From the NCBI GenBank assembly GCA_934418295.1, contig CAKRWZ010000036.1:1-18422 (forward strand): a stretch of 18,422 bases of DNA, given 5' to 3'. Within the stretch, counting starts at the first letter, position 1; each line of letters begins with the position of its first letter. This document shows positions 1-8,116 of the stretch, in pieces. Below the pieces are notes generated by a model. It was given only the letters and a program-made list of their open reading frames with translations, had not been told where the DNA came from and did no database searches. The translations under genes and the position numbers were made by a program. This DNA comes from an uncultured Mediterraneibacter sp. Its GTDB lineage: Bacteria > Bacillota > Clostridia > Lachnospirales > Lachnospiraceae.

Positions 1-3000
1 CCGTCTTTGAGAGCCATCAGCTGATCGCCGTTCCAGTAATACCGGGTTTCTTTGATCGTGCTTCCATTTGCCGAATCTTCGGATTTCTGAACACGTGCCC
101 CGTCACAATTGTAAACAAAGTTCAGATAGGATCCATCGTCTTTTTGCAGACTTTCCAGCTGCCTTCCTTTTCGCCAGGTCAATGTCATTCCCCGATAGTT
201 CAAAGGATTTCCCATGGCATCGTAGGTGATCTCTTCTCCGTTATAAGCACTCAGCTGATCTTTCCAGTCAGGATTGGTATACTCATAAGTTGTTTCTTCC
301 CATGCGCTTTCCGACGGTGACAGCTCTCCCAGCTGGTAATCATACGTTTTCTGGCTCAGCAGGTTGCCGCCCAGATCATAGGTATAGCAAATGGTTTTGT
401 TCTCCCAGGCATCATTTTCTCGGATCAAACGATTCATGGCATCGTATTTGTAGCTGTATTTCAAATCTCCATTTTCGGAAATGGTAACGATGTTCCCCAG
501 TGCATCATAGGTGTAATCCAGCTGCGCATCTCCATTTTCCACACGGGAAACCAGATTGGTTGTCAGACCTTCTTTTGCTCCCGGAAGGTAAGAATAGCTG
601 GTTGTATACTCCATTTCATCTGGAAGCTTCAGGATTTTCTTGGTCTGTCTCGCCAAAGCATCGTAGGCATAAGCAACCCTCTGTGCTCCGTCGATTTCCA
701 GGCCGTAAAGCAGTCCTGGTTTTTCTTTCTTTTCCACCTCACCGTAGAGGAACGTCGTGTTGACCGCTTCTTCTCCTACTTTCTGGATCAGTGTCTTTAC
801 CCGGTTCTTTCCGTCATAGACCATGTTCAGGCTGAACCCTCTGGAATCCCGCATACCGATCGTTCGTCCGATCAGATCCTGACGGTATTCTTTTTCCAGC
901 CCCGCCTGATAATCGCTCTGCTGGATCAGGTTGCCATAGTTGTCATACGTGTTCTCAAACAAAGGTTCTCTCAAACCATATGGATCGTCCAGATGCTGTG
1001 ACACCAGCCGCTCCTGTTCGTCATAAACATTCCGGAGGGTTTCACCGGTTCCGTAAACGATGTGGTCAATGAGCCCGTTTTTGTTGCGGTATTCGGTATG
1101 AGTCAACTCCTGCCCGCCTACCGTGACGGCTTTCCGGTTTCCGTAAATATCGTAAGTAAATCCATAGGTCACGCCGTTGTGGGAAATGGTCCGGATCCGA
1201 TCTCGGTCGTAGGTATAGGAAACCCTCGCTGTTTCGTCTCCCACCTGTTTTTCCACCTGGGTCAAGCGGTCTGTATCCGGGTCATACGTATAAGCAGTCT
1301 CCTGCCCTTTTGCATCCGTCATCTTTGTCAGCAAGCGGTTCTTTTCATCATACTGATATCTGGTCGTATTGCCCCGCACGTCCGTCACGCTGGCCACCTG
1401 TCTGCCATCTTCCGTGTAAGTCATAGAGGATTCCATCCGATCCGAATACTCTTCCAAAATCCACCATTTATTGATCTGCGGCTCTGTTTTATGGATCGTC
1501 AGGATAATATCTGCGCCCCGCACATACGTGTAATCGATCACATCCATTGATGTTCCGTCTTTGCAGATGATGGCATAGCCTTTCCCGGTGCCTGGTTGGA
1601 TCTCGTCGAAACGAAACTGCTGTGTCGGATCATTTTCTGCCTTTTGTACCAAGGAAAGAAGGTCGTGCTTTCGGCTGTTCTTTCCGTATTTTCCCAGCAC
1701 CATCCCCGGTGCGTGTAACGGCTCCAGCCAATAATAGGTGTCATCCACGGCTTTCAGGCGGAACTGCTGGTTTGTACCGCCGTTGAAGTACCCCTGCTTC
1801 ACTTCGCTTCCGACGGCTGTCTGGAACCTGCGCACATCGATGCACTGCCCGGAATGTCTGACACGAATGGTGACTACTTTTCCGTCTGCCGGTTCTGCCG
1901 AGAGTTTCTGTTTATCTGCCGGCTCAAAGTACCAATCCTGGTACGTTTTGTTTTCCGCCAGCGTACAGCCTGTCATGGCAATGCTGTTGGCAATGTCGCC
2001 TTTGGTATTGGTGATTCCTCGCTTATCACCGTTTACCTTACAGCTGATCTGGTAGCTTCCGTCGTTTTTCGGATGCAGCTTCCAGCTCTGGGATGCACTG
2101 TTGTTTCGCTTCTGCAGCGTGATCGCAGCTTCTTCTGCATTGGTAGATGCCATGCTTGCGCAAAAGCTTTCATCCAGCATAGAACGCAGCTCCACATATC
2201 CGTTTTGAAGATCTACGATCTTCCATTTCTGATTGGCCCCTTCGTTCAGGTCATACATCTGAAGGACTGTTCCGGCTGCCGCTTTCGCCCCTTTCACGTC
2301 CAGATAGTTTCCGGATACCTTTTCTCGGAGATAATACACTCTTCCCGGAACGACCGTTCCGATCGGTGCACCGCTGTCGATCCGCATGGTGGTGGGCTGT
2401 CCTTTTGCATTGTAATCCAGCGTATAGCGTACCCCTTCACTGTTGACCGCCCGGGTCAGGTGGTTTTTGTCGTCGTAGCCATACTCAAAAGCCGTTCCGT
2501 CCATCTGTCCCAACCTGGTCAGCATCCCCTTTTTGTCTGAAACGAAATGGGAGCTTTCCGCTGCGCTTTGTGCACTGACCAGATTTCCTTCGCTGTCATA
2601 CTGATAGCTTTCTCCGTCATCTTTGATCAGCTGCATTCCTTTATACAAGATCTGGTTTGTCTGATTATAGTATTTCAGATATACATGGATCGCTTTATAG
2701 GTTTTCTGTGTGCCGACATCTCCGTCGTCTGTCCGGAAGGTTCCGCTGACATACTGCCATCCGCTGATGTTTGGATTGCATTTGAAGTCATGCCATTTTT
2801 CGGTTCCGTCCGTATAGACTACCTTGGCAGATACCGTCGAGGTCCGGTTGGGAATGCTGTAGCCCTTTACCCAGCAGCTCAAATGGAACACATCGTTTTC
2901 CGTTCCGCTGACCTTGATCTCCTGATGGCAGGTCAACTGCTGATCCCTTTTTCCGTTTAGCGCCAGGCATCGTCCTTTGTCTGAAGTCTCTGCCGTTTTA

Positions 3001-5984
3001 GCACCCGTTGCATTGGAGGAAAATCTCCATCCGGTCGGTGCCGTTGCCAAGCCTCTTTCGAAGTTTCCGTTCTCCACCAGGTTCAGCTTGTTGGGCACTC
3101 CTTTTTCTTCCAGCTGCGCTCCGCTGACCCATAAGGTTCCGGCCGTTCCGGCAAGTCCGACAAAAACAGATACGCTCTCTGACTCTTTTTTGACAAACGT
3201 CACCTGTAAACGTTCAAAGCCTTGGTCGATCTGCGGATCGGTATCGCAAGAGATCACCCGATTTCCTTCTGTTTCCCCGTTGACATCCTTTAAAATTTTC
3301 AAAATTGCCCCTGTCTTTGCCCCGGCGCGCGGTGTCAAGCCTTCTGTCTTCACATAGGCGGAAAACGTGTAAACTCCCGGTTCCAGTTCTACTCCCTGAC
3401 AGATGCCTTCCACCGAATCTGCGTCCGTTTTCGTAATCTTGGCCGCCGGCATTCCTGCATATCCTTCTGCTGTGGTCGTGATTTCACCCTGAATCTTTCT
3501 GTCTGAAAGGCGATAAGCATACCAATTCGTCTTTGAAGCAAACAGCGGATTGTTCAACAGGTTGTGCACCGTCTTCTGTACGATACCTGCCTTTTTCAGC
3601 TTGTGGTTCTTTCTTCCGGAAGACTCATAGGCATAGTTTCCGGCAAATCCGTCAGAATCCATCACATCCGTCGGCTGACCCATATTGTCAAAATGATAGG
3701 TGGTGGTCCGATTGTCGGCAGTCTCTGACAGTTCACCGTCCAGGCCCGGTTCCTCAAAAATCGTCGTATTTCCGTTTTCATAAGAAATGTTCAGCTCCTG
3801 ACCGAGGGTTCCGTCACTTCCTTTTTCTGCAATATGGCTGACCCTGGGTACACGGAAATCGTTGACATACTCGTAAGCCACGCCGTACCCTTCCGGATTC
3901 GTCACATCCAGCAGCTTGTGATCTGTGTCATAGGAAAAGACCGTCTTTTCCCCGTCCGGGTAGAGGATTTGGATCAGATTTCCGGCTGCGTCATAGGTAT
4001 AAGACACTTTACGTCCCATCTCATCTGTGACAGACAAGAGCTTGGAAAGGGAAGCATCCTCTTTATATGTAAAGTCCAGCCGCGCCCCGGTTCCGTCCGT
4101 AATGTACTGCAAATAATTCTGGGTGGCGTTCGGACGGTACTTGTAGGTGATCGTATTGCCGTCCGGATCTGCAACGGTACGCAGGAAACCGTCTTTTGCA
4201 AAGGTGTATACCATTTTATCCTTGGTTTCCATCTCCATGGTACGGTCGTACTCCGTTCCGTTGGTCAAAGTGATCAGCAGCCCTAATCCATCCTCATCTT
4301 TCAGCTTGTTTCCGTCTGATGTATCTTTGTAAAAATAGTGCTTCGTTCCGTCTTCATCCGTATACACATACGGGTAGGAAGAGATCCCGGAAGCTTCCAG
4401 TCTCTGCTGGCAGCTCAGCATCCAGCCGTATCCCAGGCGGGAGGACGTTCCTGCCATACTGGAATTGTATACATGGCTCAGTGCCACCGGCATACAGTTT
4501 CCGGCGGTCTGTACGTCCGGATGTACCCAGACCACGTTTCCCGTGTAATCGTTGGTATATCCGCTGCCGGCTCTGCCTGCAGGCTGTTCATGATAGCTCT
4601 GGTAATCCTCCAGTCCGTTTACATTTCGGTAATAAAAGATGCCGCTTGGGTACTGGGCCGCTGAAAGGAGCGGATTTTCACAGGCATAAAACCCTGCGTA
4701 GGCACGTCTGGACACGGTTGAATCGTTCTCATATCCGGAACGCAGCATGATCCCGTAATTTTGACCGGTGTTATACCATTTACGCACCAGTCGGGTCACG
4801 TCAAATCCGATCTGGGTGATCGTCGTCGTGTTTCCGTTTTGCACCTGCCCTACTTCTTTGTAATCCAGCACCGTCGGATCCACTGACGGCTGGTTTGCCC
4901 AGCGCAGGCTTACTTCATCCCAAGGGCCTTTTACTTCACAGGCTTCGATTGGGATAGTCTTTGTCCCATAGGTGGAATAACGGTACTGCCAGGCACATAA
5001 CGTAGCCCCGTAAAGAATAGATCCTTTTCCGATATCCGGCAGATTTTTAAAGCGGAGATAAGACCGCATTTTTCCGTTTAGGTCACTGTACCCTACAGCA
5101 AATGACCCGTAGCTGTAAACGGCTGACGGATCATCGGAGTTGCTTCCGCCGGTCAGGACATAGGTTTCTTCGATATTCGACTTTGTCTTGCTGGTCTCCG
5201 TCATCGGGTCGAGCAAAACCGGATAGGCTCTTTCTTCATCTGCCAGCCATGCTGCATCCGGCAAAATCTGCACCCGACTCTGCTCTCCTTCTGTTTCCAC
5301 TCGAAATTCCACATTTGGTGTATGAATATGATTATCGTCTACCAGGTATGGTTTCCTAAAAAGAAATACCCGTTCTCCGCCTGTTTTCGGATACAAGCCA
5401 AGACTTCCGTCTGCCTCCTGCTCCAGAACCAGCCCCGGATGAGTAAACGAAAATACCAAGGGCTGCTTTGCCGCTTCTTTGCTGTGCAGGCAAATGGTTT
5501 CTTTGATGCGCTCGCCCTGCAGCAAATACTGCAGATCCACACCCGGCAGGATATTTTCATAGCTTCCCTCACTGTTCAGATTGGGGGCTGACATTTTCTG
5601 GAGCGCCGTTGCCTCCGGCAACCCTTCTGTCTCTGCTGCCATCAGCGCGATCTCTTCCGCATTCTTTCTGCAAAAAGATGCATATTCCGGCTGCAGCATC
5701 TTCCAGGATACCTGGCTGCCATCCTTTTCTACACGGACCAGGTCATCGGATCCGGCTGTTCTGGCAAAGCTTACGTGTACGCGGGACGCTCTGTTTCGAT
5801 ACACTTCTTTTCCGTCCTGCTCTGCCGCTTCCAGGCGGTTATCGATTTCTTTCCATTCTCCCTCTTCCTGATAATGGACCGGGGAAGAATAGAGAACCGC
5901 CGCCCGGCTTCCGTCCTCCATCTGAAAATGCTTGACACACTGCTCTCTTTTCTTTGAAAGTTCATATAATACATTCTGATTCAT
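1..5984 (-). CDS. Giant RHS/YD-repeat protein, N-terminal part (3' end outside window)
   Basis: This frame stays open from an ATG at 5984 to the window edge, about 1,994 codons, so the C-terminus is missing. AGGAGG lies just upstream, and an in-frame TGA at 6027-6029 rules out a longer N-terminus, so there is no signal peptide. Domains by eye: an N-terminal region like that of clostridial WapA/RHS proteins (residues 1-90, with PVHY and WKEIDNRL); a DNRLRE/CBM96-like module (about 260-432); YD repeats (from about 560, e.g. SYTYDAAGNLIQ); two jelly-roll carbohydrate-binding-like modules (about 830-1110, the second starting NLVENGNFE); two ricin-B-like trefoils (about 1213-1510, with NQKW, SQSW and YQDW); then many more YD repeats running into the RHS core (ITYDAMGNPL). 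Family members build a hollow shell around a C-terminal toxin, which cannot be seen here. Jelly-roll and lectin assignments are pattern judgements. Confidence 0.93.
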   Translation of the reverse strand, partial: MNQNVLYELSKKREQCVKHFQMEDGSRAAVLYSSPVHYQEEGEWKEIDNRLEAAEQDGKEVYRNRASRVHVSFARTAGSDDLVRVEKDGSQVSWKMLQPEYASFCRKNAEEIALMAAETEGLPEATALQKMSAPNLNSEGSYENILPGVDLQYLLQGERIKETICLHSKEAAKQPLVFSFTHPGLVLEQEADGSLGLYPKTGGERVFLFRKPYLVDDNHIHTPNVEFRVETEGEQSRVQILPDAAWLADEERAYPVLLDPMTETSKTKSNIEETYVLTGGSNSDDPSAVYSYGSFAVGYSDLNGKMRSYLRFKNLPDIGKGSILYGATLCAWQYRYSTYGTKTIPIEACEVKGPWDEVSLRWANQPSVDPTVLDYKEVGQVQNGNTTTITQIGFDVTRLVRKWYNTGQNYGIMLRSGYENDSTVSRRAYAGFYACENPLLSAAQYPSGIFYYRNVNGLEDYQSYHEQPAGRAGSGYTNDYTGNVVWVHPDVQTAGNCMPVALSHVYNSSMAGTSSRLGYGWMLSCQQRLEASGISSYPYVYTDEDGTKHYFYKDTSDGNKLKDEDGLGLLITLTNGTEYDRTMEMETKDKMVYTFAKDGFLRTVADPDGNTITYKYRPNATQNYLQYITDGTGARLDFTYKEDASLSKLLSVTDEMGRKVSYTYDAAGNLIQILYPDGEKTVFSYDTDHKLLDVTNPEGYGVAYEYVNDFRVPRVSHIAEKGSDGTLGQELNISYENGNTTIFEEPGLDGELSETADNRTTTYHFDNMGQPTDVMDSDGFAGNYAYESSGRKNHKLKKAGIVQKTVHNLLNNPLFASKTNWYAYRLSDRKIQGEITTTAEGYAGMPAAKITKTDADSVEGICQGVELEPGVYTFSAYVKTEGLTPRAGAKTGAILKILKDVNGETEGNRVISCDTDPQIDQGFERLQVTFVKKESESVSVFVGLAGTAGTLWVSGAQLEEKGVPNKLNLVENGNFERGLATAPTGWRFSSNATGAKTAETSDKGRCLALNGKRDQQLTCHQEIKVSGTENDVFHLSCWVKGYSIPNRTSTVSAKVVYTDGTEKWHDFKCNPNISGWQYVSGTFRTDDGDVGTQKTYKAIHVYLKYYNQTNQILYKGMQLIKDDGESYQYDSEGNLVSAQSAAESSHFVSDKKGMLTRLGQMDGTAFEYGYDDKNHLTRAVNSEGVRYTLDYNAKGQPTTMRIDSGAPIGTVVPGRVYYLREKVSGNYLDVKGAKAAAGTVLQMYDLNEGANQKWKIVDLQNGYVELRSMLDESFCASMASTNAEEAAITLQKRNNSASQSWKLHPKNDGSYQISCKVNGDKRGITNTKGDIANSIAMTGCTLAENKTYQDWYFEPADKQKLSAEPADGKVVTIRVRHSGQCIDVRRFQTAVGSEVKQGYFNGGTNQQFRLKAVDDTYYWLEPLHAPGMVLGKYGKNSRKHDLLSLVQKAENDPTQQFRFDEIQPGTGKGYAIICKDGTSMDVIDYTYVRGADIILTIHKTEPQINKWWILEEYSDRMESSMTYTEDGRQVASVTDVRGNTTRYQYDEKNRLLTKMTDAKGQETAYTYDPDTDRLTQVEKQVGDETARVSYTYDRDRIRTISHNGVTYGFTYDIYGNRKAVTVGGQELTHTEYRNKNGLIDHIVYGTGETLRNVYDEQERLVSQHLDDPYGLREPLFENTYDNYGNLIQQSDYQAGLEKEYRQDLIGRTIGMRDSRGFSLNMVYDGKNRVKTLIQKVGEEAVNTTFLYGEVEKKEKPGLLYGLEIDGAQRVAYAYDALARQTKKILKLPDEMEYTTSYSYLPGAKEGLTTNLVSRVENGDAQLDYTYDALGNIVTISENGDLKYSYKYDAMNRLIRENDAWENKTICYTYDLGGNLLSQKTYDYQLGELSPSESAWEETTYEYTNPDWKDQLSAYNGEEITYDAMGNPLNYRGMTLTWRKGRQLESLQKDDGSYLNFVYNCDGARVQKSEDSANGSTIKETRYYWNGDQLMALKD

Positions 5985-6032
5985 GTTCTGAATCCTCCTT
6001 TTTCTTTTTGATCGTTTTCTTTTTGTTCACGA

Positions 6033-6136
6033 TTCGTGCACGTTTCGTGTACGCATATAGTACACGATATGTATTATATTGTCAAGCACATTTTGTGTAC
6101 TTTTTCCATTTACTTTTTTCTACGCTTCGTGTATAC
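6033..6136. promoter_or_regulatory. Operator cluster with CGTGTAC half-sites
   Basis: Five related half-sites occur within about 105 bases: TTCGTGCAC (6033-6041), TTCGTGTAC (6044-6052), the inverted GTACACGAT (6060-6068), TTTTGTGTAC (6091-6100) and TTCGTGTATAC (6126-6136). The second and third form a perfect dyad, CGTGTAC-7 bases-GTACACG (6046-6066), around the RHS -10 box. The last overlaps the -10 of the regulator's own promoter. The repeats are seen directly; binding by the XRE protein encoded at 6180 is inferred from the divergent layout typical of phage and ICE switches. Confidence 0.72.
6057..6085 (-). promoter_or_regulatory. Promoter of the RHS gene
   Basis: On the minus strand a perfect -35 TTGACA (6085-6080) is followed after exactly 17 bases by TACTAT (6062-6057), a 4/6 match to TATAAT. 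The RHS start is about 70 bases downstream. The -10 box lies inside the 7-base arm of a perfect CGTGTAC/GTACACG dyad, so repression by the adjacent XRE protein is likely. That regulation is inferred. Confidence 0.7.
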
Positions 6137-6137
6137 T
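6109..6137 (+). promoter_or_regulatory. Promoter of the XRE/ImmA pair
   Basis: TTTACT (6109-6114), 17 bases, then TATACT (6132-6137), about 43 bases before the XRE start codon. A TTCGTGTATAC operator-like site covers the -10, which suggests autorepression (inferred). Confidence 0.6.
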
Positions 6138-6179
6138 AAGAGCAAACCTATTCAAAAAGAATAGAAAGGGAACCCTAAT

Positions 6180-6506
6180 ATGGCCAAATTCGCTACCATT
6201 TTAAAAACACTACGAACGGAGCATTCTTTATCTCAGTCTGCCCTGGCAGAACGTCTCGGGATCTCCAAAAGTGCCGTCAGTATGTACGAGCAGGGACGGC
6301 GGGAGCCTGATTTTCAGCTGCTTGGCAAGATTGCAGATTTTTTTCAGGTGGATATCGATGCTTTGCTTGGACACTCCGATCTTCCGGAGGAACCCTTCAC
6401 TCCCACTACGATAGCCGCCCATCTGGACACAGATGATCTGTCCCAGGACGAGCTGGATGACGTCGCCCGCTATATTGAATTTATCCGTTCAAAAAGAAAT
6501 GTCTAA
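6180..6506 (+). CDS. XRE-family helix-turn-helix repressor
   Basis: This is a 108-residue cytoplasmic DNA-binding protein. Residues about 5-60 form a Cro/CI-type HTH: LRTEHSLSQSALAERLGIS, then KSAVSMYEQGRREPDFQLLGKIADFF, the classic SinR/ImmR-like pattern. The C-terminal third is acidic (LDTDDLSQDELDDVARYIEF) and probably mediates oligomerisation. The ATG is preceded by GAAAGGG (6164-6170) at 9 bases. It lies divergent from the giant RHS gene and 27 bases before an ImmA/IrrE-like gene. In phages and ICEBs1, such pairs are a repressor and the protease that inactivates it. Its target is most likely the CGTGTAC repeats at 6033-6136; that is inference. Confidence 0.93.
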   Translation: MAKFATILKTLRTEHSLSQSALAERLGISKSAVSMYEQGRREPDFQLLGKIADFFQVDIDALLGHSDLPEEPFTPTTIAAHLDTDDLSQDELDDVARYIEFIRSKRNV

Positions 6507-6533
6507 AAGAAATATATAAGGAGTGTTCTGCAA

Positions 6534-7028
6534 TTGAATAAATACGAAGAATTGTTGGACGATGCTGTGGCAGCAGACATTGATGTGGATGAAGATTTCC
6601 CTTTGCAGGGAAGGATGCTCGGCGTGTATATGGACAATCACATCGCACTGTCAAACCGACTGAAGACCAGCGCAGAAAAGGCTTCCATTCTGGCAGAAGA
6701 GTTGGGGCACCACTATACGTCCTTCGGAAACATCCTGGACCCTTCTGATCTTGGCAACCGCAAGCAGGAGCACCAGACCCGCATGTGGTCCTACAAGCGC
6801 CTGCTCAGCCTTCAGCACCTGGTTGATGCTTATCTCCACGGTTATCACCAGTTTCATGAAGTCGCGGAATATCTGGAGGTAACCGAAGAATTCCTGCGGG
6901 ATGCCGTCGAAGGCTATCGCTCCAAATACGGAGTCTATACCACCTGCGGCGATTATTACATTATATTTGAGCCCTATCTGACCATCGGAAAACACCTGCC
7001 CACCGAAATGCACGAGTTGGACGATTAA
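6534..7028 (+). CDS. ImmA/IrrE-family metallopeptidase-like protein
   Basis: This 164-residue protein starts at a TTG (6534), chosen because AAGGAG (6518-6523) sits 10 bases upstream and MNKYEELLDDAVAADIDV is the usual N-terminus of this phage-associated family. Residues about 50-75 carry ILAEELGHHYTSFGNI, the M78 peptidase motif region, but the first histidine of HExxH is glutamate (EELGH). That variant is common among short clostridial phage members as far as I recall. It is followed by RKQEHQTRMWSYKRLL, also typical. In ICEBs1-type systems ImmA cleaves the partner XRE repressor to switch on the repressed promoter. The likely partner is the XRE gene directly upstream in the same operon. Catalytic competence with this motif is uncertain. 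Confidence 0.85.
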   Translation: MNKYEELLDDAVAADIDVDEDFPLQGRMLGVYMDNHIALSNRLKTSAEKASILAEELGHHYTSFGNILDPSDLGNRKQEHQTRMWSYKRLLSLQHLVDAYLHGYHQFHEVAEYLEVTEEFLRDAVEGYRSKYGVYTTCGDYYIIFEPYLTIGKHLPTEMHELDD

Positions 7029-7055
7029 GTGAATGAATTGAGATCGAGTACGAGA

Positions 7056-7089
7056 AAAGACCGTTCCTGTTGACACAAGAACGGTCTTT
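7056..7089. terminator. Hairpin terminator between convergent operons
   Basis: A perfect 11-base inverted repeat, AAAGACCGTTC (7056-7066) and GAACGGTCTTT (7079-7089), with a 12-base loop. It lies 28 bases after the ImmA-like stop codon and 28 bases beyond the degV stop on the other strand. T-runs are short on both sides. It probably ends both the XRE/ImmA operon and the eight-gene cobamide operon. Confidence 0.75.
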
Positions 7090-7116
7090 CTATAAATTTT
7101 TAGTCGCAATATTGTT

Positions 7117-8073
7117 TTACAGCTCCATATCTCCCCGGGCCGTGAGCACTGCGCTTTCGATGGCTGCCGCCATCGGCTCCTGCTCTTTCGGGCGCTCATC
7201 TCCCCAGAAGCAGACCAGCAAGGTTCCCGGCCCGCAATGGGATGCCGTGATCATCCCGATGTTCCAGATCGGGATCTCGCCTTTGATCTTCGGAAAACGG
7301 AACGCGATCTCCTGCTTCGCTTTTTCTGCATCTTCCGGGCAATCCGAATGGGCGATCCAGCATTTCCCGGAATATTTCAGTCCGTCTCTCGCATGCTGTT
7401 CCATAGTATCCACCGTCATTTTGATTGCTTCGTCCATTCCTCTTGCCGCATCATAAACCACGATCCTGCCGCGGTCATCCAACCGGAGGATGGGCCAGAT
7501 GCCAAACAATGCGGCTGTTGTCGCCGCTGCCCCGACCATACGTCCGCTGTTGCGATAATAATCCAGCTGTGTCGTATAAAACTGATGATGCAGGCGTTGC
7601 CGGTTTTCTTTCAGCCAGTCCCGCACTTCTCCCATGGTATGTCCTGCATCCCGCATATCTGCCGCTTCATCTACCAACAATCCATAGCCACAGCAGCTGC
7701 ACAGGGAATCGATCACAAGCAGCTTTCGGCCGGGATATTTTTTCCGCAGCTTTTCTGCCGCCTTTTCTGCATGAAACAAAGAAATGCTCATGCCGGATCC
7801 AAAGGCAATGTGCAGCACGTTCCCTTTCTGGATCAGCTTTTCAAAAAACATCTCATATGCCTGCTCCTCGATCGGTGCCGTAACCGGTCTTTTTCCTTCT
7901 TCCAGCAAACGATAAAAGTCCTGCAGCTTTTCCGGATGTCTTCCCATGTCGTCTGTAAAACGCCTGCCTTCTGCCTCGTAAGCATAAAAAATAACCGGGA
8001 TATTCCTCTTTTTCATATATGTATAAGGAATATCCACCGTCGATTCACACGACAATATAAATTTTCCTTTCAT
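7117..8073 (-). CDS. DegV family (fatty-acid-binding) protein
   Basis: This 318-residue protein has DegV/EDD-fold motifs: ILSCESTVD near the N-terminus, VTAPIEE in the place of the usual TSxPS-type segment, FGSGMSISL around the ligand carboxylate site, LLVIDS, and LDYYRNSGRM before the C-terminal lobe. Family members bind single fatty acids; several Firmicute homologues (FakB) present them to the kinase FakA, but no FakA is encoded here. The ATG at 8073 is preferred over an in-frame TTG at 8082, because AGAGG sits 9 bases before the ATG and would touch the TTG. It is the last gene of the operon, 43 bases after relP and before the shared hairpin. The physiological ligand cannot be read from the sequence. 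Confidence 0.93.
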   Translation of the reverse strand: MKGKFILSCESTVDIPYTYMKKRNIPVIFYAYEAEGRRFTDDMGRHPEKLQDFYRLLEEGKRPVTAPIEEQAYEMFFEKLIQKGNVLHIAFGSGMSISLFHAEKAAEKLRKKYPGRKLLVIDSLCSCCGYGLLVDEAADMRDAGHTMGEVRDWLKENRQRLHHQFYTTQLDYYRNSGRMVGAAATTAALFGIWPILRLDDRGRIVVYDAARGMDEAIKMTVDTMEQHARDGLKYSGKCWIAHSDCPEDAEKAKQEIAFRFPKIKGEIPIWNIGMITASHCGPGTLLVCFWGDERPKEQEPMAAAIESAVLTARGDMEL

Positions 8074-8116
8074 TTTATCCAACCTCTATCCGATCTCGTC
8101 TTTTCTGCCCTTCTGT

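Noticed and set aside
1062..2540. Long plus-strand open frames opposite the RHS gene (e.g. 1062-1550, 1854-2540)
   Set aside because: Their translations show no family motifs and lie antisense to a continuous YD-repeat frame; they are shadows of its codon pattern.
8074..8082. TTG start for degV, three codons upstream of the ATG
   Set aside because: AGAGG would directly abut the TTG, whereas it is 9 bases from the ATG at 8073.
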